Shown piece by piece: positions 9,261 to 17,230 of a stretch of DNA of 64,000 nt. Where the stretch lies: positions 744,001 to 808,000 of the forward strand of contig NZ_FXAT01000001.1 of NCBI RefSeq assembly GCF_900177725.1, in the 5' to 3' direction. Below the pieces are notes generated by a model. That model was not told where the DNA came from. It searched no databases and was given only the letters and a program-made list of their open reading frames with translations. The position numbers and the translations under genes are program-made. Origin of the DNA: Paraburkholderia susongensis (GTDB lineage: Bacteria > Pseudomonadota > Gammaproteobacteria > Burkholderiales > Burkholderiaceae). The stretch's first letter is position 1. Each line of letters opens with the position of its first letter.

Positions 9261-9718
9261 GGCTCTACGCAATGTTGATGTGGTGCCGAGTCTAGCCTAG
9301 CGACGCTCTGAAGCGTCGCGAATTTCGACGGATGCGCATAGACGGGCACGAAAGCACGCGCGGTGCTGATGGGAATTGTCGCCGCGCTCACTTCAAGACG
9401 CGATCTGCCGGTTTGGCGCGGACGCTTGCTGACCGGAGTCGTCGGTCTTTTCGTTCGGGGATACGGGCGTCGTGACCAGGGATCACAGGGAGAGCAGGCG
9501 CCGTTACAGGCCATTGGAGACCATCGACAACACGCCTTTCCCGCTCGCGCGGAGCGCCGGCGCACGCGTGGAAAAGCGGCTTCGCTCATCTGCGCGCGAA
9601 AGAAGGATGGCTGCGGGACGCATCTCCAGGTTGCCTGCGCAGAGATGCCGCAAGAATGGTTCCGCGGCGAATAAAACCACTGCCCAGCACGAACCGACCC
9701 GCAAACCCTTACCAGTAT
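9261..9718. other. intergenic stretch left of the tRNA-Arg island
   Basis: No gene is recognisable in these 458 bp. Open frames on both strands are Arg/Pro/Ser-rich and look like high-GC noise. The start of the glycosyltransferase and its promoter lie at the left end and the left island repeat begins at 9719. Confidence 0.35.
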
Positions 9719-9763
9719 TGGCACGGCAGGAGGGGCTCGAACCCCCGACCCTCGGCTTAGAAG
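9719..9763 (-). repeat. left island attachment repeat (displaced tRNA-Arg 3' half)
   Basis: This 45-bp segment matches the 3' half of the intact tRNA-Arg(UCU) at 14209-14253. The last 41 bp (9723-9763) are identical, and one mismatch lies in the four bases that encode the CCA end and discriminator (c at 9722 against t at 14212). The match covers the acceptor 3' strand, T arm, variable loop and anticodon loop and then stops abruptly, which is the signature of a tyrosine-recombinase att core. The 4490-bp offset defines the island. Confidence 0.92.
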
Positions 9764-9856
9764 CGATTCGCCCCATGCCCGTGGCACGGCACTCCAAGGC
9801 CGATGCTCTGCATTTTGCCACAATCTCGCCACACGGCGACCGACGAAAGGATCGCA

Positions 9857-10500
9857 ATGGCAACTATCAAACACCGGGAAGGCAAGTGGCAATCCCAAGT
9901 TCGTAAGAAGAGATACGGTCGTGCATGAGCCAGGCATGTCCCGTGAATGAGGAATCGTCCTGCCCGGTGGCGTGCCCCAGGTCATCAAGCCCCGCTTGCC
10001 CGCTGGCAGGGACCGCCGCGCGCGGCGCGACGAGCTACAGGCAATCATTGACGCCACAGAATCCGAAGTGCTTGGGGATGTAGTGCGCTTCGCTGTCGCA
10101 ACGGGAATGCGCCGAGGCGAGATAGTTACGTTGCGTTGGGAGTATGTCAACCTAGATAGGCGCACGGCGTATCTGCCTGTAACCAAGACAGACACGCCCC
10201 GCACTGTACCGCCACAGCGTGGCCGTAGCGGTCCTATAGGCCCGTAGAGAGGTCGGGTGTACGTACCCTTCCGTGACCGACAGCGCGGTCTCTCGGGCCT
10301 TTTGTCGCGCTGTACGGCGGGCACGCAAGACCTGCGAATCGACGTGCCGTGTATGGGATCGGCCCATAGATTCGCGCTGGCTTATCGGCATCCGATTCCA
10401 CGATCTACGGCATGAGGCAACAAGCAGCCTTTTCGAACGCGGGCTTAACATGATGGAAGTGGCGAGTATCACGGGACATAAGCGCGCGGCAATCCCGGTG
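9857..10500 (+). pseudogene. degenerate tyrosine-recombinase integrase
   Basis: Remains of a phage/island integrase beside the left att repeat. The natural start MATIKHREGKWQSQVRKKR is followed by a stop codon at 9926. Another frame, roughly 9970-10215, resumes with DELQAIIDATES and ATGMRRGEIVTLRWEYVNL, containing the first catalytic Arg. A third frame carries IRFHDLRHEATSSLFERGL (His-x-x-Arg) and SITGHK. The sequence after GHK no longer resembles the family, and the Tyr nucleophile is not found. At least one stop and one frameshift plus loss of the C-terminus make it inactive. It presumably moved this island in the past; it cannot now excise it alone. Confidence 0.85.
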
Positions 10501-10568
10501 GACGCGGCGCGAAGATTGTGCGGTCCACCGATAGCACCGCACATGAGCCGCCAACGTTGGCACAGTAG

Positions 10569-10766
10569 GACATCTCGAAGGATCAGTCGTCGCAGTGGCA
10601 ACAGCTTGCTGACGTGCCAAAGGAAACATTCGAAGCAGTTCTTGCGGACAAGAGCGAGCCGATCAGCGCGCAGCACGTGTTCGAGATGCGCGAGCCGGAT
10701 GTGCTGCAACTGCGTGAATTGGGCGGAGCGCGAGGTGATCTGTCGGGCGATCCCGAGGCTGACTGA
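10569..10766 (+). pseudogene. C-terminal remnant of a phage-type ParB/MT-A70-associated protein
   Basis: An open stretch without a start codon begins DISKDQSSQWQQLADVP and continues with KETFEAVLADKSEPISAQH to a stop at 10764-10766. The pattern ISKDQSSxWQxLAxVP is familiar from phage and island proteins that pair a short N-terminal alpha-helical domain with this helix-turn-helix-like segment. The corresponding N-terminal half is not upstream, because the integrase remnant is there. A 56-aa piece resembling that half lies at 13562-13732. A hairpin terminator follows. Assignment rests on motif memory only. Confidence 0.5.
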
Positions 10767-10787
10767 TGCGCCGCCCGCTGGAAAAAC

Positions 10788-10822
10788 GAAAGCCCCGGCT
10801 GCACGGTACAGTCCGGGGCTTC
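10788..10822 (+). terminator. hairpin after the 10569-10766 remnant
   Basis: An inverted repeat pairs gaaagccccgg with ccggggcttc across a 14-nt loop. The stem is GC-rich with A and T residues at the base, and lies 22 bp after the remnant's stop codon. It fits an intrinsic terminator, though the T run is short. Confidence 0.55.
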
Positions 10823-10959
10823 AGCACATGCTAGTGACGCGCGTCAATCGGGGCGTTTTGCCGCCGTCATCTGCCACATCAGCACAACCGCAGCGAATCC
10901 TGGTTACGGCTTCGCGCGGTTAAACGATTTGGCCGGCGCCTACACAGCAGGTTCGGAAA

Positions 10960-11241
10960 TCATGTTCCGCCAGTCCCGGTGGGATGTTTGCTCCGATAGC
11001 ATCGCCAAAGTCTCATGATCGCCAGATACGCCAGCACCGCCACGATCAGTTCGATAGTTATCCACACCATGATAAACAGGTCATCGGGATCGCGGATACC
11101 AAGCCAATCGGAGGCATTCCACCATGCACGCGCCTCGCTTTCCGACCAATCGTAATGGTACGGGCCGACATAAAGAATCGACAGAAAAAACAGGCCGAAA
11201 AACAATGCAACCTTGAAAAGCCTACGGACAAGTGTTGCCAT
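10960..11241 (-). CDS. small two-helix membrane protein, candidate immunity protein
   Basis: A 93-aa protein whose start overlaps the end of the DUF2778 gene by 20 bp, so the two are translationally coupled. Residues 10-26 (VALFFGLFFLSILYVGP) and about 57-75 (FIMVWITIELIVAVLAYLA) form two transmembrane helices around an acidic, Trp-rich loop of about 30 residues (YDWSESEARAWWNASDW). With a short basic N-terminus inside, that loop would face the periplasm. The arrangement suits an immunity protein guarding against the peptidoglycan-targeting protein encoded just upstream. A holin-like or accessory lysis protein is the alternative. No database family recognised. Confidence 0.6.
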   Translation of the reverse strand: MATLVRRLFKVALFFGLFFLSILYVGPYHYDWSESEARAWWNASDWLGIRDPDDLFIMVWITIELIVAVLAYLAIMRLWRCYRSKHPTGTGGT

Positions 11242-11740
11242 ATGTAACTACCTCGATCGTTCCGTACGCGTGGAGCCCTGAATTACGTACAGGGATAGTC
11301 GCGGTGTGTAGAAGCGCGTTCCGGATAGCCAAAAAATCAGTAAGGCGCGGCAGAGTGATGCAGCCTAACGAAGTACCGTGGCCGCCTGCCGGATGCAGGC
11401 GGAACTGCCCTCGCTTGACCCCATTGACCCACGTCACATCATCAATCGCCCCATCATCCCGATACAGGGCGAACCATTCGCCGTGATTCGACGGATGGCC
11501 CCAAATGGAATTCCACTCGTCTTTTAGCCACGCTAAAGCCTTTGAGCGGATGCCGCCAGTAGGACGCGCGACGATCCAGTATTTACCAGCGGGAATCGGA
11601 CCGTTATTGGGCACCGCCGTGCAGCCGCCCCGATTGCGGTATTGCTTGTCGCCTGAATACGCGTTAAATGTGCCGAGGCCGACAAAGATGAGCGGTGATA
11701 GAGGCTCGTTATTTACCAGAAATTTTCCCGTATAAGCCAT
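11222..11740 (-). CDS. DUF2778 / Tlde1-like L,D-transpeptidase-fold protein
   Basis: A 172-aa protein without a signal peptide. It opens MAYTGKFLVNNEPLS, passes through FNAYSGD and NNGPIPAGKYWIV, and carries RLHPAGGHGTSLGCITLP with His116, His121, Ser124 and Cys127 in the spacing of an L,D-transpeptidase active site. DUF2778 proteins include the type VI secretion effector Tlde1, which damages peptidoglycan by L,D-carboxypeptidase and exchange activity. Absence of a signal peptide fits delivery by a secretion system or phage lysis machinery. It sits inside the tRNA-Arg island, upstream of and overlapping the two-helix membrane protein. Function is inferred from family. Confidence 0.75.
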   Translation of the reverse strand: MAYTGKFLVNNEPLSPLIFVGLGTFNAYSGDKQYRNRGGCTAVPNNGPIPAGKYWIVARPTGGIRSKALAWLKDEWNSIWGHPSNHGEWFALYRDDGAIDDVTWVNGVKRGQFRLHPAGGHGTSLGCITLPRLTDFLAIRNALLHTATIPVRNSGLHAYGTIEVVTYGNTCP

Positions 11741-11995
11741 CCGTCTTGATGTTCTCCATTGGTAAATTTATGAGCGTTGCACAATTGCGGACCTTACTCG
11801 AGGAGATGCGCGCTATGCGAACGCTTCATTTTTTACCGAGGTGCATTCTTGATCGCAATGGGCTTGCGCCCAATCTTGGCCGCAAATCAAATATTTAACG
11901 GTTCTTTGCAGAATCACAGGAAAACGCGCGGCTCCAGTATCCTGAGTCCGCGATGCGGCGCTCGATTGACAGCAGGATGACCCACAGGAGGCAAC

Positions 11996-12180
11996 ATGAA
12001 GCCCACCCCCAACCCTGCGAAAAATACGCGCACCTGCTGAACGCACGCGGCCCCGTGCTCGACGCCGTGGTGCGCGGCAAAGTGCTCGACATGAAACCCG
12101 GTACACCAACTGACGCCGAGGCCAAGGCCCTTGCGAAACGGATTGTTGCGGCGAACGAATGGCGGTTCGGCAAGCAGTAA
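11996..12180 (+). pseudogene. small island ORF, probably frameshifted
   Basis: A strong AGGAGG box at 11986-11991 points to the ATG at 11996, but that frame (MKPTPNPAKNTRTC) stops after 14 residues. The neighbouring frame continues smoothly with LLNARGPVLDAVVRGKVLD and EAKALAKRIVAANEWRFG to a stop at 12178-12180. It looks like one protein of about 60 residues broken by a one-base change near 12030. If the frame is instead read from the ATG at 11977, a 67-aa protein results, but without the good ribosome site. No function recognised. Confidence 0.4.
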
Positions 12181-12345
12181 GGCCAGAGTGTGGGCCCGGC
12201 GCAAAGGCCCTGGGAACGCCCGCGCGCGGGCGTCCCTTTACGGCCCCCCCTCGGGGCTCTCTCAGGTCCTGGCTCGACATTCCTGCATCGCGGCGTGTTT
12301 TTCGTCCAGCCAGGAATTTGAAAAGTTGTCCGCACCGGAGCGACG

Positions 12346-12973
12346 ATGGCCGAGCTAGTGAGTGCACGGGAGTTTGCGCGGCGTGCCGCCGTGGATGAAC
12401 GGCAGGTGCGCCGCGTAATCGCTTGCGGGCTCCTCAATCGCAACACTGACGGCCTGCTCGATGTGCGCCAGCTACGCACACGCTGGCGCTCCCCAAATTC
12501 CCGTACACATGAGCGGGAGCCGTCACGCGCCATTCAATGGCAACCTCGCTGCGGTCCTGCTCGAAAAAGAACGTGCTCTCGCCGGATTGCACACGCTCGA
12601 ACTCGGCGTGAAGTCGAGCCAGTTGATACCGTTTGAGCAGGCCGAGCGGGTGATGTTCGAACACGCGCGAGCAATGCGCGATGCGTGGCTGAACGGGCCC
12701 GCGCGAGTCGGGGCTACGATGGCGGCTGAACTCAATATTGATGTGGACCGGGTGACGCGTATGCTCGCCTGCCTCGCGCATCAGCACCTGAGTGAGATGG
12801 CAGCCCCCGTCTTGATGCCGGGTTATGATGCATGGCAATCAGGCGATGAGAGAAAATGGCTACACTGCCCGAAGATGCACCGGCCACCGAGCGGGACAAA
12901 TCGCATCGCGGTAACGCGGGCCAATTTTTTGTCGCGGGCGAATTATGCCGAAGAGGCTATGCCGCAGTCGTGA
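12346..12973 (+). pseudogene. frameshifted terminase-small-subunit-like (Nu1-type) gene
   Basis: The first frame begins MAELVSAREFARRAAVDERQ and continues as a DNA-binding domain of about 50 residues (VRRVIACGLLNRNTDGLLD). The second frame, shifted by one base, carries on with LLEKERALAGLHTLELG, QAERVMFEHARAMRDAWLN and GPARVGATMAAELNID, the helical second half expected for this family. The shift lies in the variable linker around 12490-12530. Phage terminase small subunits of the Nu1 kind bind cos DNA and start packaging. The second frame overlaps the next gene by over 100 bp, so its true C-terminus is probably near 12850. Likely dead, part of a prophage remnant. Confidence 0.55.
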
Positions 12974-13422
12974 CGCTAGGCAACACGCCGAACACGGATA
13001 TTCTGTGCAGCAACAGGGCGGGGACAAGGTTCGTCCACATTCAGGTGAAAACGTATGATCCGCGTAAGCCCACGTGCAGTGTAGGCGTGAAGGCAGAGCG
13101 TACATTTGGGCCAAACTTTTTCTGGGTTCTGGCGGGCATCCCGGGACCTGGCGCTGACGGAGATTTTCGTTATTTTGTTATCCCATCGGCAGAGATGGCG
13201 CAAAACGTGAGTGCGAAGCATCGACGCTGGCTCGCCACACCGGGCAAAGGCGGCATCGCCCATAAGGACAATCGCGTTCGCGCGGTCAGTATCCCGCCGT
13301 TCAGCCGGGACTACTTCTGGAGCGTGGACGGGTATGAAGACCGATGGGACCTGATAGACACGGCGATGACATGCGATCCGCCCATCGTTATTCTGCCAGC
13401 GGACGCCTCCAAGCCGACATAG
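12856..13422 (+). CDS. PD-(D/E)XK nuclease-like protein of the island
   Basis: A 188-aa cytoplasmic protein. Its first 66 residues follow the restriction-endonuclease-like core: helix with Glu29 (VAGELCRRGY), strand with Asp48 (NTPNTDIL), then a strand ending in Gln63-Val64-Lys65 (VHIQVKT). E...D...QxK is the catalytic arrangement of PD-(D/E)XK nucleases and of Holliday-junction-resolvase relatives. The C-terminal half (FFWVLAGIPG, FRYFVIPSAEMA) resembles proteins that add a substrate-recognition module. It has no partner methylase in the island. The gene is intact in a region full of broken genes, which hints at maintained function. Confidence 0.6.
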   Translation: MATLPEDAPATERDKSHRGNAGQFFVAGELCRRGYAAVVTLGNTPNTDILCSNRAGTRFVHIQVKTYDPRKPTCSVGVKAERTFGPNFFWVLAGIPGPGADGDFRYFVIPSAEMAQNVSAKHRRWLATPGKGGIAHKDNRVRAVSIPPFSRDYFWSVDGYEDRWDLIDTAMTCDPPIVILPADASKPT

Positions 13423-13561
13423 CTAATTGATTGCGGCGATAGCTGCGATGCCCGCCAATCGGACGTAATATCAGTTCGAGAACATCGGCAAGCCTTCGGT
13501 TGCTCGCCATCAGCTGCCCGCCTCGCGCGGGCTTTTTTGTGCCCGCATTTCTGTCTCATCG

Positions 13562-13732
13562 ATGGACGCAACCGCATTGAGGCCTGCAGGCGCACGAGCG
13601 CTCGAAAAAGACGCCAAGGCGAGAAATCATGAAGCCGAACGCACCGCGCAGGAAATCCGCGTGCGCGCTGAGATTCGCGCGGGCGAACTGCTCAAGGCGA
13701 CGGCGAAGCAGGCGGCGGCGCGGGGGTACTGA
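13562..13732 (+). pseudogene. N-terminal remnant of a phage-type ParB/MT-A70-associated protein
   Basis: A 56-aa open frame starts MDATALRPAGARALEKDAKA and contains EAERTAQEIRVRAEIRAGE before a stop at 13730. The helical pattern E-x-R-x-A-x-E-I-R-x-R-A-E-x-R-A-G-E-L is the usual first half of phage/island proteins whose second half reads ISKDQSSxWQ, and that second half occurs separately at 10569-10766. The stop falls where the linker should begin. It is probably a truncated fragment, though a free-standing small protein is possible. Confidence 0.45.
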
Positions 13733-13802
13733 TAGCAATCGATATCAAAAGATGGACTTCCATAAAGGTAGTCCACCTCGACAAGTGACTGATCTCGGTC
13801 GA

Positions 13803-14042
13803 TCATTGCTTGTTCGAGCGGGGCACGAGGCGTTGCTTAGCCGGTTTTCCGGCGCGGTTGAGTTCGACCTTGGGCTTCGGTTGTTGCTCGAACTCGCCCG
13901 GCGTGTACGTGAGGAGCGCTTTCGCCAGCATGCGTCCGCCAACGCGCCCGGAAGGCGCATCGAAGCGCAGCGCAATCTCCGCCAATCTTTCGCGGTCGGT
14001 ATCGGCGAGCCATACAACGGTGGATGGGCAGAATCGTGACAT
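13803..14042 (-). CDS. small island protein of unknown function
   Basis: The ATG at 14042, preceded by GAGG, gives 79 aa: MSRFCPSTVVWLADTDRER, then LAEIALRFDAPSGRVGGRM and a Lys/Pro-rich tail ending LVPRSNKQ. The spacing of hydrophobic residues suggests a short helical domain and a basic unstructured tail, as in small DNA-binding proteins. Longer in-frame starts up to 14120 add an unconvincing Arg-rich stretch. It is the island gene nearest the intact tRNA-Arg and reads away from it. No family recognised. Confidence 0.45.
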   Translation of the reverse strand: MSRFCPSTVVWLADTDRERLAEIALRFDAPSGRVGGRMLAKALLTYTPGEFEQQPKPKVELNRAGKPAKQRLVPRSNKQ

Positions 14043-14164
14043 GGCGGCCTCGCACACGTGATGGGCGACGCCGCGATTATCGCGCCGGGAATCAGGTGCG
14101 GAACGCGGGCCGGAAGGCATGGCGAAAAATTACTTACACCCGCACTTACACAGGTTTCAGAAAG

Positions 14165-14192
14165 CAAAAAGCCCGGTCATCGAAACCGGGCT
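14165..14192 (-). terminator. terminator of tRNA-Arg
   Basis: On the minus strand the stem agcccggt/accgggct is followed by TTTTT, about 17 bp after the 3' end of tRNA-Arg. It is a textbook intrinsic terminator for the tRNA transcript and would also stop transcription entering the island. Confidence 0.8.
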
Positions 14193-14208
14193 AACTGCTT
14201 GATTTTAC

Positions 14209-14253
14209 TGGTACGGCAGGAGGGGCTCGAACCCCCGACCCTCGGCTTAGAAG
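14209..14253 (-). repeat. right island attachment repeat inside tRNA-Arg
   Basis: Right copy of the 45-bp direct repeat that begins at 9719; 44 of 45 positions agree. Integration here reconstitutes the tRNA 3' half, leaving the gene functional. Together the two repeats bound a 4.5-kb insertion. Confidence 0.92.
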
Positions 14254-14285
14254 GCCGATGCTCTATCCAGCTGAGCTACTGCCGT
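14209..14285 (-). tRNA. tRNA-Arg (UCU)
   Basis: A 77-nt cloverleaf including an encoded CCA. The acceptor stem ACGGCAG pairs with CTGCCGT, the D arm contains AGCTCAGCTGGA, the anticodon loop is CTTCTAA (anticodon TCT), and the T arm has GGTTCGAGCCC. Its 3' half (14209-14253) is repeated at 9719-9763, so the gene serves as the integration site of the island while remaining intact. Confidence 0.97.
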
Positions 14286-14518
14286 ATTGATCGATCTCTG
14301 CGTGAAACCCGCGCTCGCCTCGAGCTGTCAATTCCATGCAGACTGAAATTCTAACTGACCGGACAGAAGACCGCGAATTGCGCTCCGCGCGGCGCCGCAT
14401 TTTCCGCCATCGTGCCCGGAATCGCCGGCCATCACACCGTACAAGAACCACTGGCCACCCGCGCCGGGCCCGGATTATAACCGATCGATCCAGGCACCAC
14501 GGCGCGCGCCCTGCGCCA

Positions 14519-15349
14519 TCAAACCGGCTGCGAATGCAGCATGAACCAGCCGAGGAACAGAATCCCCGCGATCACACAGTACACACCGAACGACGCGAGA
14601 CGGCCGCGGCCTTCGAAGTAGCGCATCAGGAAGCGCACGCTCAGGTACGCGGCGATCGCGGTCAGCACGCCGCCGAGCACCGCGTCCGCGAGTTGGCCCG
14701 GCGCATGGAACAGCTTCGGCAATTCGAGCACACCGGCCGCGAAAATGATCGGCGTGCCGAGCAGGAACGAAAACTCGGCGGCTTTCTCGGCGCTCAGGCC
14801 GGCCGCATTGCCGGCGATCATCGTCAGGCCGCTGCGCGAGAAGCCAGGAATCAGCGCGCCGACCTGCGCGAGACCGACGAAGAATGCCTGGCGGAACGTC
14901 AACTTTTCCGGCGCCTGATGCGCGCGCGAGCGCTGCAGGCGATCGCCGAACCACAACAGCACGCCGTTGACGATCAGCGCGATCGCGACGATCCGCAGGT
15001 CGTGAAAAATCCGCTCGAGCCGCTTTTCCAGCAGCAGGCCGACGAGACCCGCCGGAATCGTGCCGATGATGAGCGCCCACATCATGTGGCCGTCGTCGTT
15101 GCGGCGGCCGCCGAGCGAGGCAAAAAAGCCGCGCACGAGCGAGTACCAGCGCTTGCGGAAGTACCACAGCAGCGCGAACGCGGTACCGAGATGGAGTGCG
15201 ACCAGGAAGGGCAGCAACTGCGGCGCATGCTTGTCGATATGCATGCCGAACAGCGCGGGCACGAGCAGCGTGTGCCCAAGGCTACTCACCGGAAACAGTT
15301 CGGTGACGCCTTGCAGCACGCTCAGGAAAATTAGAAACGACAGGTTCAC
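14519..15349 (-). CDS. uppP: undecaprenyl-diphosphate phosphatase
   Basis: Integral membrane enzyme that dephosphorylates undecaprenyl pyrophosphate to recycle the lipid carrier for peptidoglycan and O-antigen; also gives bacitracin tolerance. The GTG at 15349 yields 276 aa, the usual family length, beginning [38 protein letters not shown] holds the conserved Glu and SSxGH, and [10 protein letters not shown] is the second signature PGxSRSGxT. Multiple hydrophobic helices follow. A longer ATG frame from 15394 adds 15 basic residues and seems less likely. The position beside tRNA-Arg is as expected for this lineage. Confidence 0.94.
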   Translation of the reverse strand: MNLSFLIFLSVLQGVTELFPVSSLGHTLLVPALFGMHIDKHAPQLLPFLVALHLGTAFALLWYFRKRWYSLVRGFFASLGGRRNDDGHMMWALIIGTIPAGLVGLLLEKRLERIFHDLRIVAIALIVNGVLLWFGDRLQRSRAHQAPEKLTFRQAFFVGLAQVGALIPGFSRSGLTMIAGNAAGLSAEKAAEFSFLLGTPIIFAAGVLELPKLFHAPGQLADAVLGGVLTAIAAYLSVRFLMRYFEGRGRLASFGVYCVIAGILFLGWFMLHSQPV

Positions 15350-15710
15350 GCGGCGGTCCTTGTAAGGAAAGTGTCGGGGAACTGCGCGCCGCACAAATAG
15401 AAAGCCGGCGCGTCAAAGGCGCACCGATTATGCCTGGCTGCACACTCAGCGCCAAGCGGTTGGATCGCATTCTGGGAAATATTGACGCGCTGCGTCACAA
15501 CTCGACACCGTTGTTACGTCGCGGCAAGGAAATGGGCTGCGCCGGATCGCAGCGCTACGCTGCGGGCGGCGAGTCAATCAGGCTCGATCGGCATCGGCGA
15601 GGAAGCGATAGGACCGATCTTGCGCGCAACTCGCACGGCGGATTCGAACCGGTTCGATCCGTCCGGCCTGTGCGCCGCTCGCGCCGGCGTGGGGTGGAAC
15701 AGCCGCTGAA
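15350..15710. other. intergenic region upstream of uppP
   Basis: No convincing gene is present. The region carries the uppP promoter and has scattered Arg-rich frames typical of noise. Confidence 0.35.
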
Positions 15711-15797
15711 TCAGCGTTCGAGCGAGTGGAAGAAATAATACGTGCTTGCCGCGAACATGCCGAACAAAGCTACGGCCATTGCCATTGCGAGATCCAT
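15711..15797 (-). CDS. 28-residue single-helix membrane protein
   Basis: A very small gene with an ideal AGGAGG box 4 nt before the ATG at 15797. The product starts MDLAMAMAVALFGMFAAST and ends YYFFHSLER, one transmembrane helix with a short polar C-terminus. Size, single helix and strong ribosome site resemble small accessory subunits such as CydX, CcoQ or KdpF, but no parent complex is nearby and no sequence match is claimed. Divergent from the epimerase gene. Confidence 0.55.
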   Translation of the reverse strand: MDLAMAMAVALFGMFAASTYYFFHSLER

Positions 15798-15986
15798 GAG
15801 GCCTCCTGAGCCAATCGCGCCCGGGAGTCGGACTTACTGGGGGGCGATTCGGTAAATTATCGGTAAGGTTCGTGCTTTTCCGACACCCGCAATTTCCCGG
15901 GAAGGGTTTCCCCGTAGCGCAAAGCAGCGCAAAATCGCTGTTTCGTCACGCGCGACCCTCAACTTTTATTCAGCGACCCATTCACC

Positions 15987-16895
15987 ATGCCTCTCTCCCC
16001 GGAACAGGACATTCTCGAGATCGACCAGGACACTGCCGTGCTCCGCTTTTCGCCGCAGGCCGGCGGCCGTCTGCTGTCGTGGACGATCGACGGCGAAGAG
16101 GTCATCCACTGGCCCGAGCACGCCGACTGGAGCGTACCCGCGCGGATTCGCGGCGGCAATCCGCTGCTCTTTCCGTTTCTCGGCCGGCATCGCGTCGATG
16201 GCAAGATCGGCTACTGGCGCGACGCGCAAGGCACGGTGCGCGAACTGCCGATGCACGGCTTCGCGCGCGACCTGCCGTTCGAGGCACACGCCGACGTGCA
16301 TGGCGCGGGTCTGCGGATGGTCCTGACCGACAGCGAGGCGACCCGCGGCTTCTATCCGTTCGGCTTCCGTTTCGAGGCCGCCTACAGTCTCGCCGACGCG
16401 CGCACGCTCGACGTGACGCTCACCACCACCAATACCGGCGATGCGCGCCTGCCCTACTACGCCGGCCATCACTTCTACTTCACGCTGCCGCACACGCAGC
16501 GCGGCGCGACCACGATCGAGCTGCCGCCCACCGTGCGCCATCGCCAGCTCGAAGACGGCTCGATCAGCGCCGCCGAGCCGGGTGAGCCGCGCTACACGCT
16601 CGACGAAGAGCGCATCCACGATCGCTTCCATTGTCTGACCGGCACGCCCGATCAGCCGGTGCGGATCGTCGCGCCGGGCATCAACCGCATCATCACGATC
16701 GATCTGCAGCGGCCGGGTTCGGTGCCCTGGTACTGCGTGACGACGTGGACCGAAACGCCGCAGTCCGATTTCTACTGCGTCGAGCCGTGGCTCGGGCTGC
16801 CGGATGCGATCCACAACGGCATGGGGTTGCGCTGGCTCGAACCGGGTCAAACCGAAACGGCGGCACTGCGTATTCACGTCGAAAAGACGCGCTGA
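15987..16895 (+). CDS. aldose 1-epimerase family protein
   Basis: A 302-aa galactose-mutarotase-fold protein that interconverts alpha and beta anomers of aldoses or of hexose-6-phosphates. RLLSWTIDGEEV and GNPLLFPFLGRHR open the beta-supersandwich; GHHFYFTLP supplies the catalytic His and EPWLGLPDAI the catalytic Glu near the C-terminus. Lack of a signal peptide places it in the cytoplasm. It stands alone with no sugar operon, so the actual substrate is open. Start chosen at the ATG giving the family N-terminus. Confidence 0.88.
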   Translation: MPLSPEQDILEIDQDTAVLRFSPQAGGRLLSWTIDGEEVIHWPEHADWSVPARIRGGNPLLFPFLGRHRVDGKIGYWRDAQGTVRELPMHGFARDLPFEAHADVHGAGLRMVLTDSEATRGFYPFGFRFEAAYSLADARTLDVTLTTTNTGDARLPYYAGHHFYFTLPHTQRGATTIELPPTVRHRQLEDGSISAAEPGEPRYTLDEERIHDRFHCLTGTPDQPVRIVAPGINRIITIDLQRPGSVPWYCVTTWTETPQSDFYCVEPWLGLPDAIHNGMGLRWLEPGQTETAALRIHVEKTR

Positions 16896-16921
16896 GGGGC
16901 GGCGTTTTGGGGCGGTGTGGA

Positions 16922-16961
16922 GCGATGCGGGACGGCGTGGGGCGATGCGGGACGGCGCGGG
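16922..16961. repeat. 20-bp tandem repeat, two copies
   Basis: Two consecutive copies of gcgatgcgggacggcg(t/c)ggg differ at one base. They lie just after the stop of the epimerase gene in a G-rich stretch of the 335-bp gap before the NlpD-like gene. Copy number could vary by slippage. No other feature is seen in the gap apart from the promoter region near 17150-17220. Confidence 0.75.
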
Positions 16962-17230
16962 TTACGGCGCGCTTGGCGGTGTGGCTTTTGCCCTTGTTTT
17001 CGCGCTGGTTTTCGCCGCGATCCGTGTGCCGCTTTCGCGCCAGCCCGCCTACCGCTCACTGCACGGCACACCCCGCTGCATCGCGCCGGTCGAAGCCGCC
17101 TGCAACGCCACGCGACATCCCCCGCGCGCCCATTTGCGAGTGCTGCAACGCAAAACCGTTAAAATCAGACGCTTTGTCTCTCTCTGCCGCGTGATCGGGA
17201 TCAGCGCGCGGCAGCGCTTTGCGAGGTCCA

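Noticed and set aside
9257..10324. Minus-strand 355-codon frame covering the left island end
   Set aside because: It crosses the tRNA-derived repeat and the integrase remnant and encodes no recognisable domain.
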